64,000 bases of DNA from Tridacna crocea (Eukaryota > Mollusca > Bivalvia > Cardiida > Cardiidae). Under the pieces are notes generated by a model, which worked only from the letters and a program-made list of their open reading frames with translations, was not told the origin of the DNA and searched no databases. The position numbers and the translations under genes were made by a program. Shown here piece after piece: positions 1 through 10,529 of the stretch (position 1 is the stretch's first letter; every line of letters begins with the position of its first letter). The DNA is taken from positions 40,624,427 through 40,688,426 of the forward strand of contig OX031065.1 in the NCBI GenBank assembly GCA_943736015.1. The letters run 5' to 3'.

Positions 1-815
1 AAACACTATGGGGATGTGGACTCTTTTTCCAGTGTTTCCGTGTGTTTGCACACCTGGTCCATTTTTGTCCATGTGCTCAGCTGCATTAAATTTTTGAGTT
101 GCCTTCGTCCAATGGCAAACACAACCATAAAAAATGTCCTACACAAGCATTTCCCCCAAACATAAACTTCTTTCTATTTCTCTTCCTTTTCTCTCCTTTT
201 GTTGGTTTTTCTATAACAAAATCCATCAAAGTTGGCATTACATACACGTCTTTATCATTTTTCTCCATTTCGCGCATATTTTATATGTGGTCGATCATGC
301 CTGTCTTTGTCAATTTTGACGGACAGTTCAAGTGCATTTACACCATCTCTCTTCAAACTCCTCATCTTCATTTAAAAATCTCCATCGTGACCCAGATTTA
401 AGATCTTTTGACTGTTGTTACTGGCAGTCGGATCACCTTTCTCTGAATCTCCATTTCTCCCATCTTCCTGGTCACTCATTGATTGATTGCAGTGTATTTA
501 ACGTCGTTTCCAAAATTATTTGAGACAGAAAGAAATTGGCCAAGCCGTTAGTCGAACTCACGACTCCCTGTCCTCAGGTCCTGTACTGACTGGGTTACCG
601 CTGCTCGGCTCCTGGTCACTCAGGTCCTCAATATTAGCCTCAGTACAATGACATTGACCTAGTTCTTGGATAAAGTGTAGAACCCGTCCATTGATCTTGA
701 TGTAGGGATCTTCGTCATCCTCCCCATCTGAAATATCAATAGCACACGATAATGAGCCATCTTAGGAACCAAACGGTGTGTTGATTGGTGTCCATCCAAA
801 GTACCTCTCTATGTC
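1..815 (-). pseudogene. Frameshifted remnant of a multi-copy invertebrate protein, split by a SINE
   Basis: Read on the minus strand, a coding-like frame starts near 815 (possibly open back to about 920, or beginning after the acceptor-like TTTCTTCCTTCAG) and gives YFGWTPINTPFGS, then ISDGEDDEDPYIKINGRV and HFIQELGQCHCTEANIEDLS. After the SINE at 478-609 is removed the same frame continues as DQEDGRNGDSEKGDPTAS. Further on, three frames each carry part of the signal: CPSKLTKTGMIDHI, KYARNGEK, then CRTFFMVVFAIGRRQLKNL, and finally AEHMDKNGPGVQTHGNTGK. The order (Cys-rich stretch, then C..FF...IG...LK.L, then a G...HGNTGK motif) resembles a large family of uncharacterised, probably transposon-related invertebrate proteins known to me only from memory. 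There are several in-frame stops (near 768 and after the DGDF stretch) and at least two frameshifts. I infer a decayed copy and assign no function. Confidence 0.5.
478..609 (-). mobile_element. tRNA-derived SINE with 12-bp target duplication
   Basis: On the minus strand the element begins GCCGAGCAGCGGTAACC (A-box-like), carries GTGAGTTCGACTAA (B-box-like), then a body ending GAAACGACGTTAAATACAC and a CAATCAATCAAT tail. It is flanked by identical 12-mers (GAGTGACCAGGA on the minus strand) at 610-621 and 466-477. Head, tail and target duplication together identify a retroposed SINE of 132 bp that landed in the coding-like sequence around it. Confidence 0.85.
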
Positions 816-957
816 CTGAAGGAAGAAATAAACATCAGGGTTGAAATAATGGGTTGGATCAGAATACCACAAACAAAATATTGTCGAGGGAAAAAAGTAA
901 ATAACATTTTTACATGGAAAAAAAAAAGAAGACCAGAAGAAGAAAATGTAACCAGTT

Positions 958-1052
958 ATGGATGCGCCTCGATCTTACAGTCCAATCTCATTACGTTAAA
1001 AAAATGAATTTGAGTAGGCAGCGTAACCGACTGCGCTACCCACGCTTCATCT
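958..1052 (-). mobile_element. Possible second tRNA-like SINE fragment
   Basis: The minus strand reads GTGGGTAGCGCAGTCGGTTA, which looks like a tRNA D-arm / A box, followed about 60 nt later by a weak B-box-like GATCGAGGCGC. No target duplication or tail could be fixed. It could be a degraded tRNA gene rather than a SINE. Confidence 0.35.
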
Positions 1053-1921
1053 AATGACGTAAAGTTTAAGGTACATGTAGTTTATTTTGATGATTCAGTT
1101 CTTAACATCGCCCTCGTTATATTAGACTCCCAAGAAAAACACAAATAGCAGGTACATCTTCCATATATTAGGGTTTAAACTACCTAACATTAACATTTGC
1201 GGGATTTGTTTTCGAGTAAAGTTCTACCTTTTTTTTCCCATTTCGTAGTGATCACTTGTTGATGCGGCCATAGACCTACGAGGCTGCATTTAAGGTTGAG
1301 AATAAAAAATAAACTGAAATGGAAACAAAGCTAGGTTTGCAACATTGTGTTTTGAAAACATCTTTGAAATCAGAAATGCAACTTAGGCTTTATATCGATA
1401 AGAGTAAACTTACCTCCATAACGATGTCTTTCTCGGAAGGTGGGGGTTTACATAAATTTCCTCTCCAGATTTATGGCTTCACATGCAAATGACTCGTATC
1501 AAAAAGAAATTTTATAACATTGGTCATTCAAACAAACGATAACTTCTTATAATAAATAAATTTTCAGTGGAAACAGATGTCTTTTTACATCAAAATTCAA
1601 GATTTTTCGCATACACTCTTATCGACTATTTTTAGATAAACATGTGACGATCACAAAATTGATGACGTAACTTTGAACCGCAATATCTCTACGTCACAAC
1701 TCGACGCCTTAAGGCACCTTTTCCCAGATCCGCGCTCATATGTATTCAATTGAAATCGGTATAATTGGACATGAAACATATGGGTATCATTTGCTTTAGA
1801 CCAAGATCAAACTATATGGAAATATAGGCTAATCCTGGTTTATTATCTTCGCGAAGGACAAAGAGGTTCGATAACCATTCAATACGAGACTGATCTCTTT
1901 GAAGAATTAACAAAATACTTT
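1053..1921. other. No recognised gene or repeat
   Basis: AT-rich sequence with no frame, splice pair or repeated unit that I can support. Confidence 0.5.
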
Positions 1922-2336
1922 TTAAACCATTAACACACAATCCCAATTTTTGACGACCCTGAGAAAGAAGCCTTCAGAAAATATTGTGGGAAAAGTAGAA
2001 AATGCTGGTAACCAGCATTTTCTCCTTTTCCCATAATGTTTTCTAGTCTTCACAAAACAAATTTTAAAATTTCAAATTCTAACATTTCACTTTTATTTTG
2101 TCGTCTGCAAATGCTTTCGATTTGGACTAGCCTTTTGAGGACCATGAGAAAGAAGCCTTTAGAAAATATTATGGGAAAGGGAGAAAATGCTGGTAACCAG
2201 CATTTTCTCCCTTTTCCACAATGTTTTCCACTCTGCACAAAACAAAATTCAGATTTTCAGTCACTTTTTATTTTGTCGTTTGCAAATGCTTTCAAGTTGA
2301 ACAAACCTAGAATATTGTCGTTTGGTAAAGAGTTAA
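1922..2336 (+). mobile_element. PBM1 head-to-tail dimer
   Basis: Definition of the family used below: PBM1 starts TTAACCC(T/A)TTACCACACAATCCC (end L) and finishes with ...GTCGTCTGCAAATGCTTTC...GTCGTTTGGTAAAGAGTTAA (end R), with a central hairpin around GGAGAAAATGCTGG. Plus strand means L to R. Here two units are fused: the first keeps L and its hairpin (about 1990-2040), then at about 2133 the sequence jumps back to GAGGACCATGAGAAAGAAGCC without a new TTAA end, giving a second hairpin at about 2168-2222 and one shared R end. Confidence 0.85.
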
Positions 2337-2657
2337 ACTTAATCTGAGGGTTACCTCTACCCGGTGTATTTATTTGGGTCATGCTATGGCACAAAGGGTT
2401 TTGATACATCTCTCTGTTCCATGTTACACCCGGTAAGTTATCACATAATCCCGGATCCATACAAACCATCGTGTTTAATAAGCTGCTGAATCTCGGGATA
2501 GTATAGTCAATAGACATGCATGAAATTTACCAAATGCTTTCGACTCAGGTCAGCTCGTGAAGACTTCGCAGAACCAGGCTTGATACTTTTTGAGCGTGCA
2601 TTAAACCTTCTTTTCAAAGAGCATTCCTCACATTACATAATGTTATAATTCGAAGTC

Positions 2658-2883
2658 TTAACCCTTTCCCAAACGACAAATTTTAGACTTCCAAACCTCA
2701 AAAAGTCTCCAGACGACAATTTCAAATTTGATAATAATGGCAGAAAGTTCTCCAAACGGGTAGAAAACACTGTGGGAAAAGGAGAAATTGCTCGTTACGA
2801 GCAATTTCTCCTTTTCCCACAGTGTTTTCAAAAGACTTGTACTGCAGACACGTAAAAACAAGGGCTTGTTTGGAAAGGGTTAA
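2658..2883 (-). mobile_element. PBM1b: full copy with variant hairpin core
   Basis: TTAA at both ends and CCCTTTCC(A)AAC terminal repeats. The hairpin core is GAAATTGCTCGT/ACGAGCAATTTC rather than GAAAATGCTGGT/ACCAGCATTTTC, so both arms carry the same substitutions. Confidence 0.85.
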
Positions 2884-3544
2884 GGTAGTAGACCCGTGAC
2901 GCTTCTAGTGCAGTATGGAATAAAATTCCTTGATAGTTGAGGAAATAGTAGCATTAGATTTCTAAATGATAATTCTTAGAAAGGTAAAAAGGAAAAAAAT
3001 ATATATATATACCAGTATATAGCTCAGTTCAAGTAGTAGATTTACAACAATACTACTTTTTAATCATAGAAAATTTTGTAGGATAACAGATCTACATGTG
3101 TTATAGTGGAAATAGCTGTTTTCTATTACAGGTCCGCGACCTTAAAACAAGCTACTAATTGGTTGACAATGAACATCTAGTCCGAACGACTAATTTCAAA
3201 ATTTAGAGCTAGATCAATACTTCTTAATTGTTATAATGTGGATCCTTCGGCCCCCTTGAAACCCTACTTTGTAACAAAGGCTGTAAACTTTGTGACCTGA
3301 AATTCATATCACGTGCATAGTGTATGTTATGTGAAAAAAAAGCACGCGCACGCGTGTCGAGGTTATTTTTTCGTTCGTCCGCCTCCTGTCTTTTAGATTT
3401 CATTCATTCGTATATTGTCTTTTTGCACGTCGAACTTTCTTATCTTAAAACATTGTACCGGGTAAACCCGATATCTACTACCTTGATATACTATTCTTTA
3501 ATCTCTACAACTATTAACCTTTACAACTTAATTCCGCGTTTATC
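2884..3544. other. No recognised gene; short TA repeat
   Basis: Contains a short (TA)n run near 2998-3012 and otherwise nothing I can place. The longest forward open stretch here (3324-3560) shows no domain and runs into the next MITE. Confidence 0.5.
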
Positions 3545-3748
3545 TTTTACCAAACGATAACATTTAAGAACAGTCCAAATTGATAGCATTTGCAGACCAC
3601 TAATGACATTCTACTCAAAAATTGATTCTTGTTATGGGAAGAATAGAAAACATCGTGAGAAAAGGAGAAACTGCTCGTTTTCCTACAATATTTTGAAAGA
3701 CTTTTCCTTGGAGCCGTTATAATTCGGGACTGGGGAGCAAAGGGTTAA
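3545..3748 (-). mobile_element. PBM1, degraded
   Basis: R end TTACCAAACGATAAC is present at the left and GGGTTAA at the right. Most of the right hairpin arm is lost. Confidence 0.65.
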
Positions 3749-3830
3749 ACGATTCTTAGGGCCGCGAGGACTTGCTTAAACATTGTGGGAAAGGAAGAAA
3801 ATGCAGGTTCCGTTATGTGTTTGTTTCCGT
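3749..3830 (+). mobile_element. PBM1 fragment
   Basis: Only an L-side piece ending ACATTGTGGGAAAGGAAG is recognisable. Confidence 0.4.
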
Positions 3831-3894
3831 TTTAAAGACAATTTCATTGGTTTAAGCAATGTTTTACATCTTACACTTTAAACTCGAACTGGTT

Positions 3895-4109
3895 CAATCC
3901 TTTACCAAGCGATCCCTAGGTTTACCGACCCAGAGGAGTAAGCCTTCTGAAAACATTATAGGAAAAGCAGAAAATGCTGGTAACCAACAATTTTTCCATT
4001 TCCCCACAATGTTTTCTACTTTTCTACGTCAAGTAACAATTTTTGAATCATATTTATTTAGTCGCCTGCAGATGCTTTTAATTTAGACAAGTGTATGTTG
4101 AAGAGTTAA
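3895..4109 (+). mobile_element. PBM1, diverged full copy
   Basis: L end CCTTTACCAAGCGATCCC, hairpin GAAAATGCTGGTAACCAACA, and R end with GTCGCCTGCAGATGC and GAGTTAA. Confidence 0.7.
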
Positions 4110-4224
4110 AGTTTTGTAGCCTTGTAAAGGGTTAAGTAAAAATAATTCACGACCTCCCTAATTTGACAAATGGGCGACAGGCGACAATTACAGAAAAGAG
4201 TAGGGTTTATCATGATCAATTGAT

Positions 4225-4382
4225 ATGTAAACGCATATGTAGACGAAAGCATTGTGGTAAAAGCATTGTGGTAAAAAAAAATTGCTAGTCTATAAGCATT
4301 TCCTTCTTTTTCCCCTCAATGTTTTCAACAGGCTTTTATCTCAGGGAAGTAAAAACCAGGGATTCTTTTGTTGAGGGTTAGG
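4225..4382 (-). mobile_element. PBM1, 5'-truncated
   Basis: Hairpin arms are degraded (ATTGCTAGTCTATAAGCA). The right side reads AAACCAGGGATTC...GGGTTA. The piece GCATTGTGGTAAAA is locally duplicated. Confidence 0.5.
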
Positions 4383-4467
4383 TGAGAAAATGAGCGAGTC
4401 CGTTTTAACTATCGGATTTGAACAAAATACTTAATTTGATAAGTTTAGCGGATTTGATACTTACTAC

Positions 4468-5434
4468 CAAGGGTAACAACCTACGTCACAGGAAGTGATA
4501 TCGGACCTGCGCATTTTCGTATTTTATGTCAGCCATATTGAAAAGTAAGTACGATATGAAGATAGAATGAGGCTAGCTTGGGTGGATACAAACGGACTAC
4601 AAAGACTCTCGTGTATTTATCAAAGACATTAGATGAATACATTCAATATTCTGATGTTTTCGACAGGAAGCAGATGGCTGTATGCACAAACACTTTGACC
4701 AAATATAAAAAAAGGTGATTGGATTTTAATAGTTGGTCTAAGTCTATTCCATTATAATAAGTAGTTAACAAAAGCTTTGACAAAAAACAAAGTCCCTAGG
4801 CATTGTATGCTTTGGAGGTCTAAAGACTTTTTCAGATCATTTAAAGGAATGATTACAAAAAAAATGAAAAGTCTTACCAAACACGCACACTGACTTTATA
4901 ACAAGGGTCCGATATCACTGCCTGCGACGTCACACTGACGGTACGTTGTGAGGGGTGACTACGGGTCCAGGTCAAATATACAACACTATTTTCAGTCTTG
5001 AAGATTAGTTTTTAGTAAATGTACGTACGTCTTGCAGTTTGGCCTACTTTCTAAACCAATGAAAACGCTGGATTTCGTTTAGAATTGCTTGATTTAATTC
5101 CATACAGACTCAATATGTTGCAATATGTGACCACTTATACATAGTGGCCACATAATGAAACATGTTTGTTATTTTTATTCGATCAAGCTGAGAACGAGTA
5201 TATACGTCACTTACTGTGACGTATTGATATGACATCACTGCCAGGTCACATTACTGCTATGTCAGTATTTCACAATTTTCAAGCGTTTCATGTTAACGCT
5301 GTGACATTGTTCTACACGTCTGCGAAATAAGAGGTATTTCAAGGGTGACAAGCTGAAAAAATTACCTTTTAAAACGAAAATGGCGGATTTAAAAAGTCCG
5401 ATGACGTATGCTATGACTTAGGTTGTTACCCCTG
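4468..5434. mobile_element. TIR element with AAGGGTAACAACCTACGTCA ends (long copy)
   Basis: The left end AAGGGTAACAACCTACGTCA and the right end TGACTTAGGTTGTTACCCCT are inverted repeats of each other. The last about 70 bp (AAAACGAAAATGGCGGATT) are shared with the shorter copy at 11510-11993. No coding frame was found, so it looks non-autonomous. Confidence 0.65.
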
Positions 5435-5711
5435 TATATGTTTAAATTTACGAGGACAGCCAAAATTTATCAAAGAATAGTCCTGAAACGTCTCTATTTT
5501 AAAGGCCTTTTATTTAACTCATGAAACTGTTTAGATTTCTTAAAAATCCTGACTTAGGCCCTGTAACGTTCTGAGAGTACATTGCTTTCGGAAACATTAG
5601 GAGAACATTTCGGAGACATTAATAGTTTTTTTTTTTTGAGATTTAAAGAAAATAAATGTCGACTTGAAAAGAGTAGATCTAAAACAAAATTGTGCATCTC
5701 TCGAGATGTTC

Positions 5712-5908
5712 TTGGCCCTTTGGCTACTTAGAGGAATTCAAAGACCTTCTCGTGACATTGTAGACTCTATATCAAAGTCAGACGGTACAAAATGTGCAGT
5801 CTGATCTTGGATCTATACTGTCCGATAATGATATATTTCTCCCTCAAAATGATATATGTCTCCTTCAAAAATAACGATAGTTTACTGTCGAACTGAAGGC
5901 ATTATTAA
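5712..5908 (+). mobile_element. PBM2, diverged
   Basis: Definition of the family: PBM2 plus strand reads CCCTTTGGCTGCTAAGC...GATCAGACTGCAC...GTGCAGTCTGATC...CTTAGCAGGATAAGGG between TTAA sites, about 210 bp, with terminal repeats starting CCCTT. This copy shows CCCTTTGGCTACTTAG and the right hairpin arm. Its right TTAA (5905-5908) is also the left TTAA of the next PBM1. Confidence 0.65.
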
Positions 5909-6131
5909 CCCTTTGCCAACAATGACGACTTTAACGACCCTGTGGAAGAGGCCTCTTTGAAAACTCTGTGGGTAAAGGAGAAAATGCCGGTTACCAGCAT
6001 TTTCTCCTTTTCTCACAATATTTTGTACCCTGATCAAAGAAAATTGCATTATTTTGGCCACTATGAAACTATATCTGCAAATGTTTTCGATTTGGATAGG
6101 TCTAAAATTCTGCCGTGTGGTAAAGGATTAA
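5905..6131 (+). mobile_element. PBM1, full copy
   Basis: Complete with TTAACCC left and GGATTAA right ends. The hairpin is slightly imperfect (GCCGGTTACCAGC). Confidence 0.85.
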
Positions 6132-6490
6132 CTTATTCTGCAGGATTACTTTGAGATTTCCTAGTCGAAGAGCAAAGGCATAAATAAATGAAATTCTGGT
6201 CTATCGACATTCAATAAACACACACAAAAAAAATAGACAATTTCTATTGGATGAACAATTTGTTTCACTAGTCATCCGAATCTTCGGTTTTAATTGGTGC
6301 GATAGAGTCAATGACAAACATAAATAATGAATTTCAGCACGTTTTTTATCTAAAAAAAAATTAACAGCTTGATTTGAAAGTCTTGTCATTTTTTTGGCAT
6401 TGTATTACGTATGTGATTTACAAAATAGAAACATGATTTAATATATTACTAGTGGTATATAACATAAAAAGCCATTTGTATAATAACAAC

Positions 6491-7735
6491 AAGAGGGCCA
6501 TGATGGCCCTGTATCGCTCCACTGGCTAATAAGTAAAAACACTACAAGCCAAATATTACAGTATTTGGCCAACTGGTTTCAAACTTGAGGACATACAATT
6601 TTTTTCTATAAAATTCAATGAGAAAGTTGTGAGCACCTCCCCCCCCCCTCCCTGTTAAACCCAATTTTGATCTCAAAGCTTTAGTTGCTTGAATCCTGGT
6701 GGAGGTCTACAAGATAAAGCCCCTTACCAAATATTACAGGTCTAGAATGTGTGATTATAATCAAGAAGATTTCAAAGATTTTTTTTCAAAAAAAAAGGCA
6801 CTGTAAAACATAAAACCCATGAGGAAGGGCTAAATATAGTGGTTATGAGCACATGTAAAACTTGTGACCCCCAGGCGGGGTCAAATTTAATCCCACGGCT
6901 ATAATATTTGGGCACTTTTGGTAGACAACCACTTGATAAAGCTAGATGCAAAATTGAGTAGCCCCAGGCGTTATGGCTTGGTACGAGAAGATTTTTTAAA
7001 GTTTTCCTCATATTAAAGTCCATGTAAAACTTGTGACCACCGGTGCTGGGCCAAATTTGACCCCTGGGCTATCATTTAGGCACTCTTAGTAGCGGTCCAC
7101 TAGATAAAGCTACAAGTCAAATTTGGTAACCAAGGCCTTATGGCTAGGTACCAGAAGGATTTTAAAGTCTTCCCCATATAAGCCCATATGAAACTTGTGA
7201 CCCCCAGGGCCGAGCCAAATTTGACCCCTGGATTATCATTTAGGCACTCTTAGTAGAGGTCTACTAGATAAAGCTACATGCCAAATTTGGTAACCCTAGG
7301 CCCTATGGCTAGTTACCAGAAGGACTTTAAAGTTTTCCCTATATAAGCCAATATAAGACTTGTGACCCCCGTGTCGAAGCTAATTTTGACCCCAGGGCTA
7401 TTATTTGAAGGAACTTGGTAGAAGTCTACTAGATAAAGCTACATGCCATATTTGATAGCTTTAGGCCTTATGGTTTCAGAGAAGAAGATTTTTAAAAAAT
7501 TTTCAGTTTTGTTGCCATGGCAACCAGAATTTTTGAAGGAATCAATTTTTTTCAAGGAATTCTAAAGAAGACTATGGCAGCATTATTTCTGTGAAGTTTC
7601 ATAAAAATTGGATTGGTAGTTTCAGAGGAGAAGATATCTGAAATAAAAGTTAACGCACGCACGGACGGACGGACGCACAATGGACACCGGGCCATGACAT
7701 AAGCTTGTTGGACTTCGGCCAGTGGAGCTAAAAAC
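6491..7735 (+). mobile_element. GGGCCATGATGGCCC / CTCACC-type mollusc repeat with 160-bp internal tandem units
   Basis: It begins with the small palindrome AGGGCCATGATGGCCCT plus TATCGCTC and ends GGACGGACGGACGCAC...CAGTGGAGCTAAAAA. The interior (about 6850-7490) repeats a unit of about 163 bp four times; each starts near AACTTGTGACCCCC and ends TTAAAGTTTTCC. No frame is conserved across units, and the whole appears non-coding. Related copies are at 13794-14610 and 53912-56216. Confidence 0.6.
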
Positions 7736-8010
7736 GAATTAACACTATACGACACTGCAATGACGACAAAAACAACTCAAAATATGAAACTTAAGGCCCC
7801 AATGGGGGCCAACTTAAAACCAAGCAGCTATTGAAAAACATTTGAATTTAATTATATCATCCTTATTCAAGTATGGACTTTCTTGTAAAGAAGACAATTT
7901 ATTATTGTACAGTCGGTCTAAGTGTTCGTGGTTGGTAAAAAAAAAAAGAATTTACGTGAAAAGTAAACAAAAGATAGAGCGACCTTGCAACTTTTGACCT
8001 ACTTTTCAAT

Positions 8011-9026
8011 TCATCGTTCTACCAGCAACTCGGACCGACCGTACAAAATTTATCATTCTACCAGCAACTCGTACCGACTGTACAAAATTCATCTTTCTAC
8101 CAGCAACTCGGGCAGACTGTACAAAATTCATCTTTCTACCAGCAACTCGGGCCGGCCGTACAAAATTCATCTTTCTACCAGCAACTCGTACCAACAGTAC
8201 AAAATTCATCTTTCTACCAGCAACTCGTACTTCCTGTATGAAATTTATCGTTCTACCAGCAACTCGTACCGACTGTAAAAAATTCATCTTTCTACCAGCA
8301 ACTCGGGCAGACTGTACAAAATTCATCTTTCTACCAGCAACTGGGGCCGACCATATACGAAATTTATCATTCTACCAGCAACTCAGGCCGACTGTACAAA
8401 ATTTATCATTCTACCAGCGACTTGGGCCGACCATATACGAAATTTATCATTCTACCAGCAACTCGGGCCGACTGTACAAAATTTATCATTCTACCAGCAA
8501 CTCAGGGCCGACTGTACAAAATTAATCATTCTACCAGCAACTCGTACGACCTTACAAAATTTATCTTTCTACCAGCAACTCGGACCGACCGTACGAAATT
8601 TATCTTTTTACCAGCAACTCGTACTAACCCTACTCATTTTATCTTTCTACCAGCAACTCGTACCGACCGTACAAAATTTATCATTCTACCAGCAACTGGT
8701 ACCGACCGTTTGAAATTTATCTTTCTACCAGCAACTCGGGCCGACTGTACGAAATTTATCTTTCTACCAGCAACTCGTACCGACCGTACAAAATTTATCA
8801 TTCTACCAGCAACTCCTACCGACCGTACAAAATTTATCATTCTACCAGCAACTCGGACGGACCCTACGAAATTTATCTTTCTACCAGCAACTCGTACAGA
8901 CCGTACAAAATTTATCATTCTACCAGCAACTCGTACCGACTGTACAAAATTTATCATTCTACCAGCAACTCGGACCAACCCTACAAAATTTATCTTTCTA
9001 CCAGTACATCGGACTGACCCTACAAA
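8011..9026. repeat. 39-bp minisatellite, 26 units
   Basis: Twenty-six units built on TTCTACCAGCAACTCG followed by TACCGACCGTACAAAATTTATC-like sequence, period about 39 bp. The GTACC / GGACC / GGGCC position after AACTCG varies between units. Because 39 is a multiple of three and the unit lacks stops in some frames, both strands stay open for long runs, e.g. 8422-9072 (+) and 8634-9044 (-). No start context, signal peptide or splice site supports a gene. Confidence 0.9.
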
Positions 9027-9059
9027 GCAGACTGGGAGCTTCACAATAACTTCAATATT

Positions 9060-9511
9060 TTGGTATAAGTAAGATTTAAAAACATTTTAACTTGTACATT
9101 ATTTACTTTTAGCTGGTATTTGGTCTTTAAAGTTATATCACAGAAGAAATCAATGCCTTCCTGACACAGTGACATAACAGTTTACCTTTTAAAAGTCCAA
9201 CGTCTTTGACTTGTTGAAAACTGAATAGATGTGATTTGAATCTAGTAACCTTGAAGGAAACATTGTAATCAATGAAAATACCCCAAGCAAGATTTTTCAC
9301 CAGGTATTCATATACGATAAACTATTAAAGCACTAAAGACAGTTGCCTGGCTCTCTATGAAAAGGGAGTAACATGTAACATCTTGGTGCGTTATGCCGAG
9401 CAAATCATTACAGTTATCGGTCCATAAAATCCATTCTGTCCAACAATAGATTGAATCACGAGAGAGAATGTTTCTCTGACATGTATAGAAAATGTGATTA
9501 AAGTCAAATGT
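9060..9511. other. No recognised gene or repeat
   Basis: Unique-looking AT-rich sequence between the minisatellite and the next MITE. Confidence 0.5.
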
Positions 9512-9729
9512 TTAACTCATTACCAAACGACAATATTTTAGACTGGTCCAAATTGAAAGCATTTACAGACGACAAAATAAAAGTGACTGAAAATTTGAAA
9601 TTTATTTTGGGAAGGGTAGAAAACATTGTGGGAAAAGGAGTAACCAGCATTTTCTCCTTTTCCCACAATGTTTTCTATAGGCTTTTTCCTCAACACGTCA
9701 AAAGTAGGGATTGTGTGGTAATGGGTTAA
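9512..9729 (-). mobile_element. PBM1 with asymmetric hairpin deletion
   Basis: Both TTAA ends are intact, but the left hairpin arm lost about 11 bp (GGAGTAACCAGC where GGAGAAAATGCTGGTAACCAGC is usual). The right arm is perfect. Confidence 0.85.
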
Positions 9730-9757
9730 CCTATGTCACTCTGCGCGGGCAGAGCAG

Positions 9758-9946
9758 GCCGGTGTAATACAGAGAAAAATCCCTCCCCTACAAAATGACC
9801 CATTGGTCATTTCACTATGCAGAATAAATGATCCTGGGATGATTTCTCTACGTAGAATAATGACCCAGGTCATTCCTCAACGTAGAAAAATGACCCATGG
9901 GTCATTTTGTAGGGGGGCGGGGGTCATTTCTCTGCATTACACCGGC
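9758..9946. mobile_element. GAC element, complete
   Basis: Inverted ends GCCGGTGTAATACAGAG and CTCTGCATTACACCGGC enclose repeated palindromes of the type AATGACCCATGGGTCATT, separated by short TACGTAGA-like joints. Other copies are at 13159-13348 and 25767-25936. Confidence 0.75.
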
Positions 9947-9996
9947 ATGAGTTGATACTTGCTGATGCATGAAACACCCTTTTCAAAGAGTATGAC

Positions 9997-10035
9997 ACAT
10001 ATCGTCGGTTAACTTCAAAAACCTCGTACCGACTA
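9997..10035. repeat. Half of a GTCGGTTTACTTC hairpin repeat
   Basis: ATATCGTCGGTTAACTTCAA and AACCTCGTAC match the left arm of the hairpins at 20791-20877 and 36043-36120. The right arm is missing. Confidence 0.45.
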
Positions 10036-10529
10036 TACGTATTATCATGATATCAGACATCGGCGTGATCTTACTGATTTGAATACGAAACCGTGCAATC
10101 CATGAATATTATTGTTATTAATGCTGGGTTATTCGCAGAAGATTTGTTGAAACTCTGTGACGCGAAATCTAAAAGCATCCAAGGAGGCCACGAAGCCCAT
10201 TTAGGTAGTGCCTTTGGTTTCTTTTTTTATTATTTTTGTTTTCTTCTTTACTGGCGTTTAATAGCTGTAAGCCTAACACTTAGCCATGAAGTATCCTGGA
10301 AGTCCGGCGTGATTTAAAGATCTGAATAGTCTAAGTCTCAAAAAAGTTCCATAAATGTCGCCCTGTGCAGTCCGCGCTCACCGAACATGACCAAATATTT
10401 TTGCTCTTCTTTAATTTTCCGTCCTACCTCATGATTGAATTAGTTCTTAGACAAGATGGATGTACATTATGTCATGGATCGCTTATGAATACCCATGGAA
10501 CGTTTTTCCCGGCAGTGATCAAATACATA

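Noticed and set aside
8011-9026. CRISPR-like array
   Set aside because: The whole unit repeats, with no distinct spacers, and the genome is eukaryotic.
8006-9072. Long open frames on both strands across the 39-bp repeat
   Set aside because: The unit length is a multiple of three and lacks stops; both strands being open argues for a repeat effect rather than a gene.
10093-10317. Candidate exon IIVINAGLFAEDLLKLCDAK with a GTAGTG donor-like end
   Set aside because: No matching acceptor, no domain recognised, and the frame runs into T-rich low-complexity sequence.
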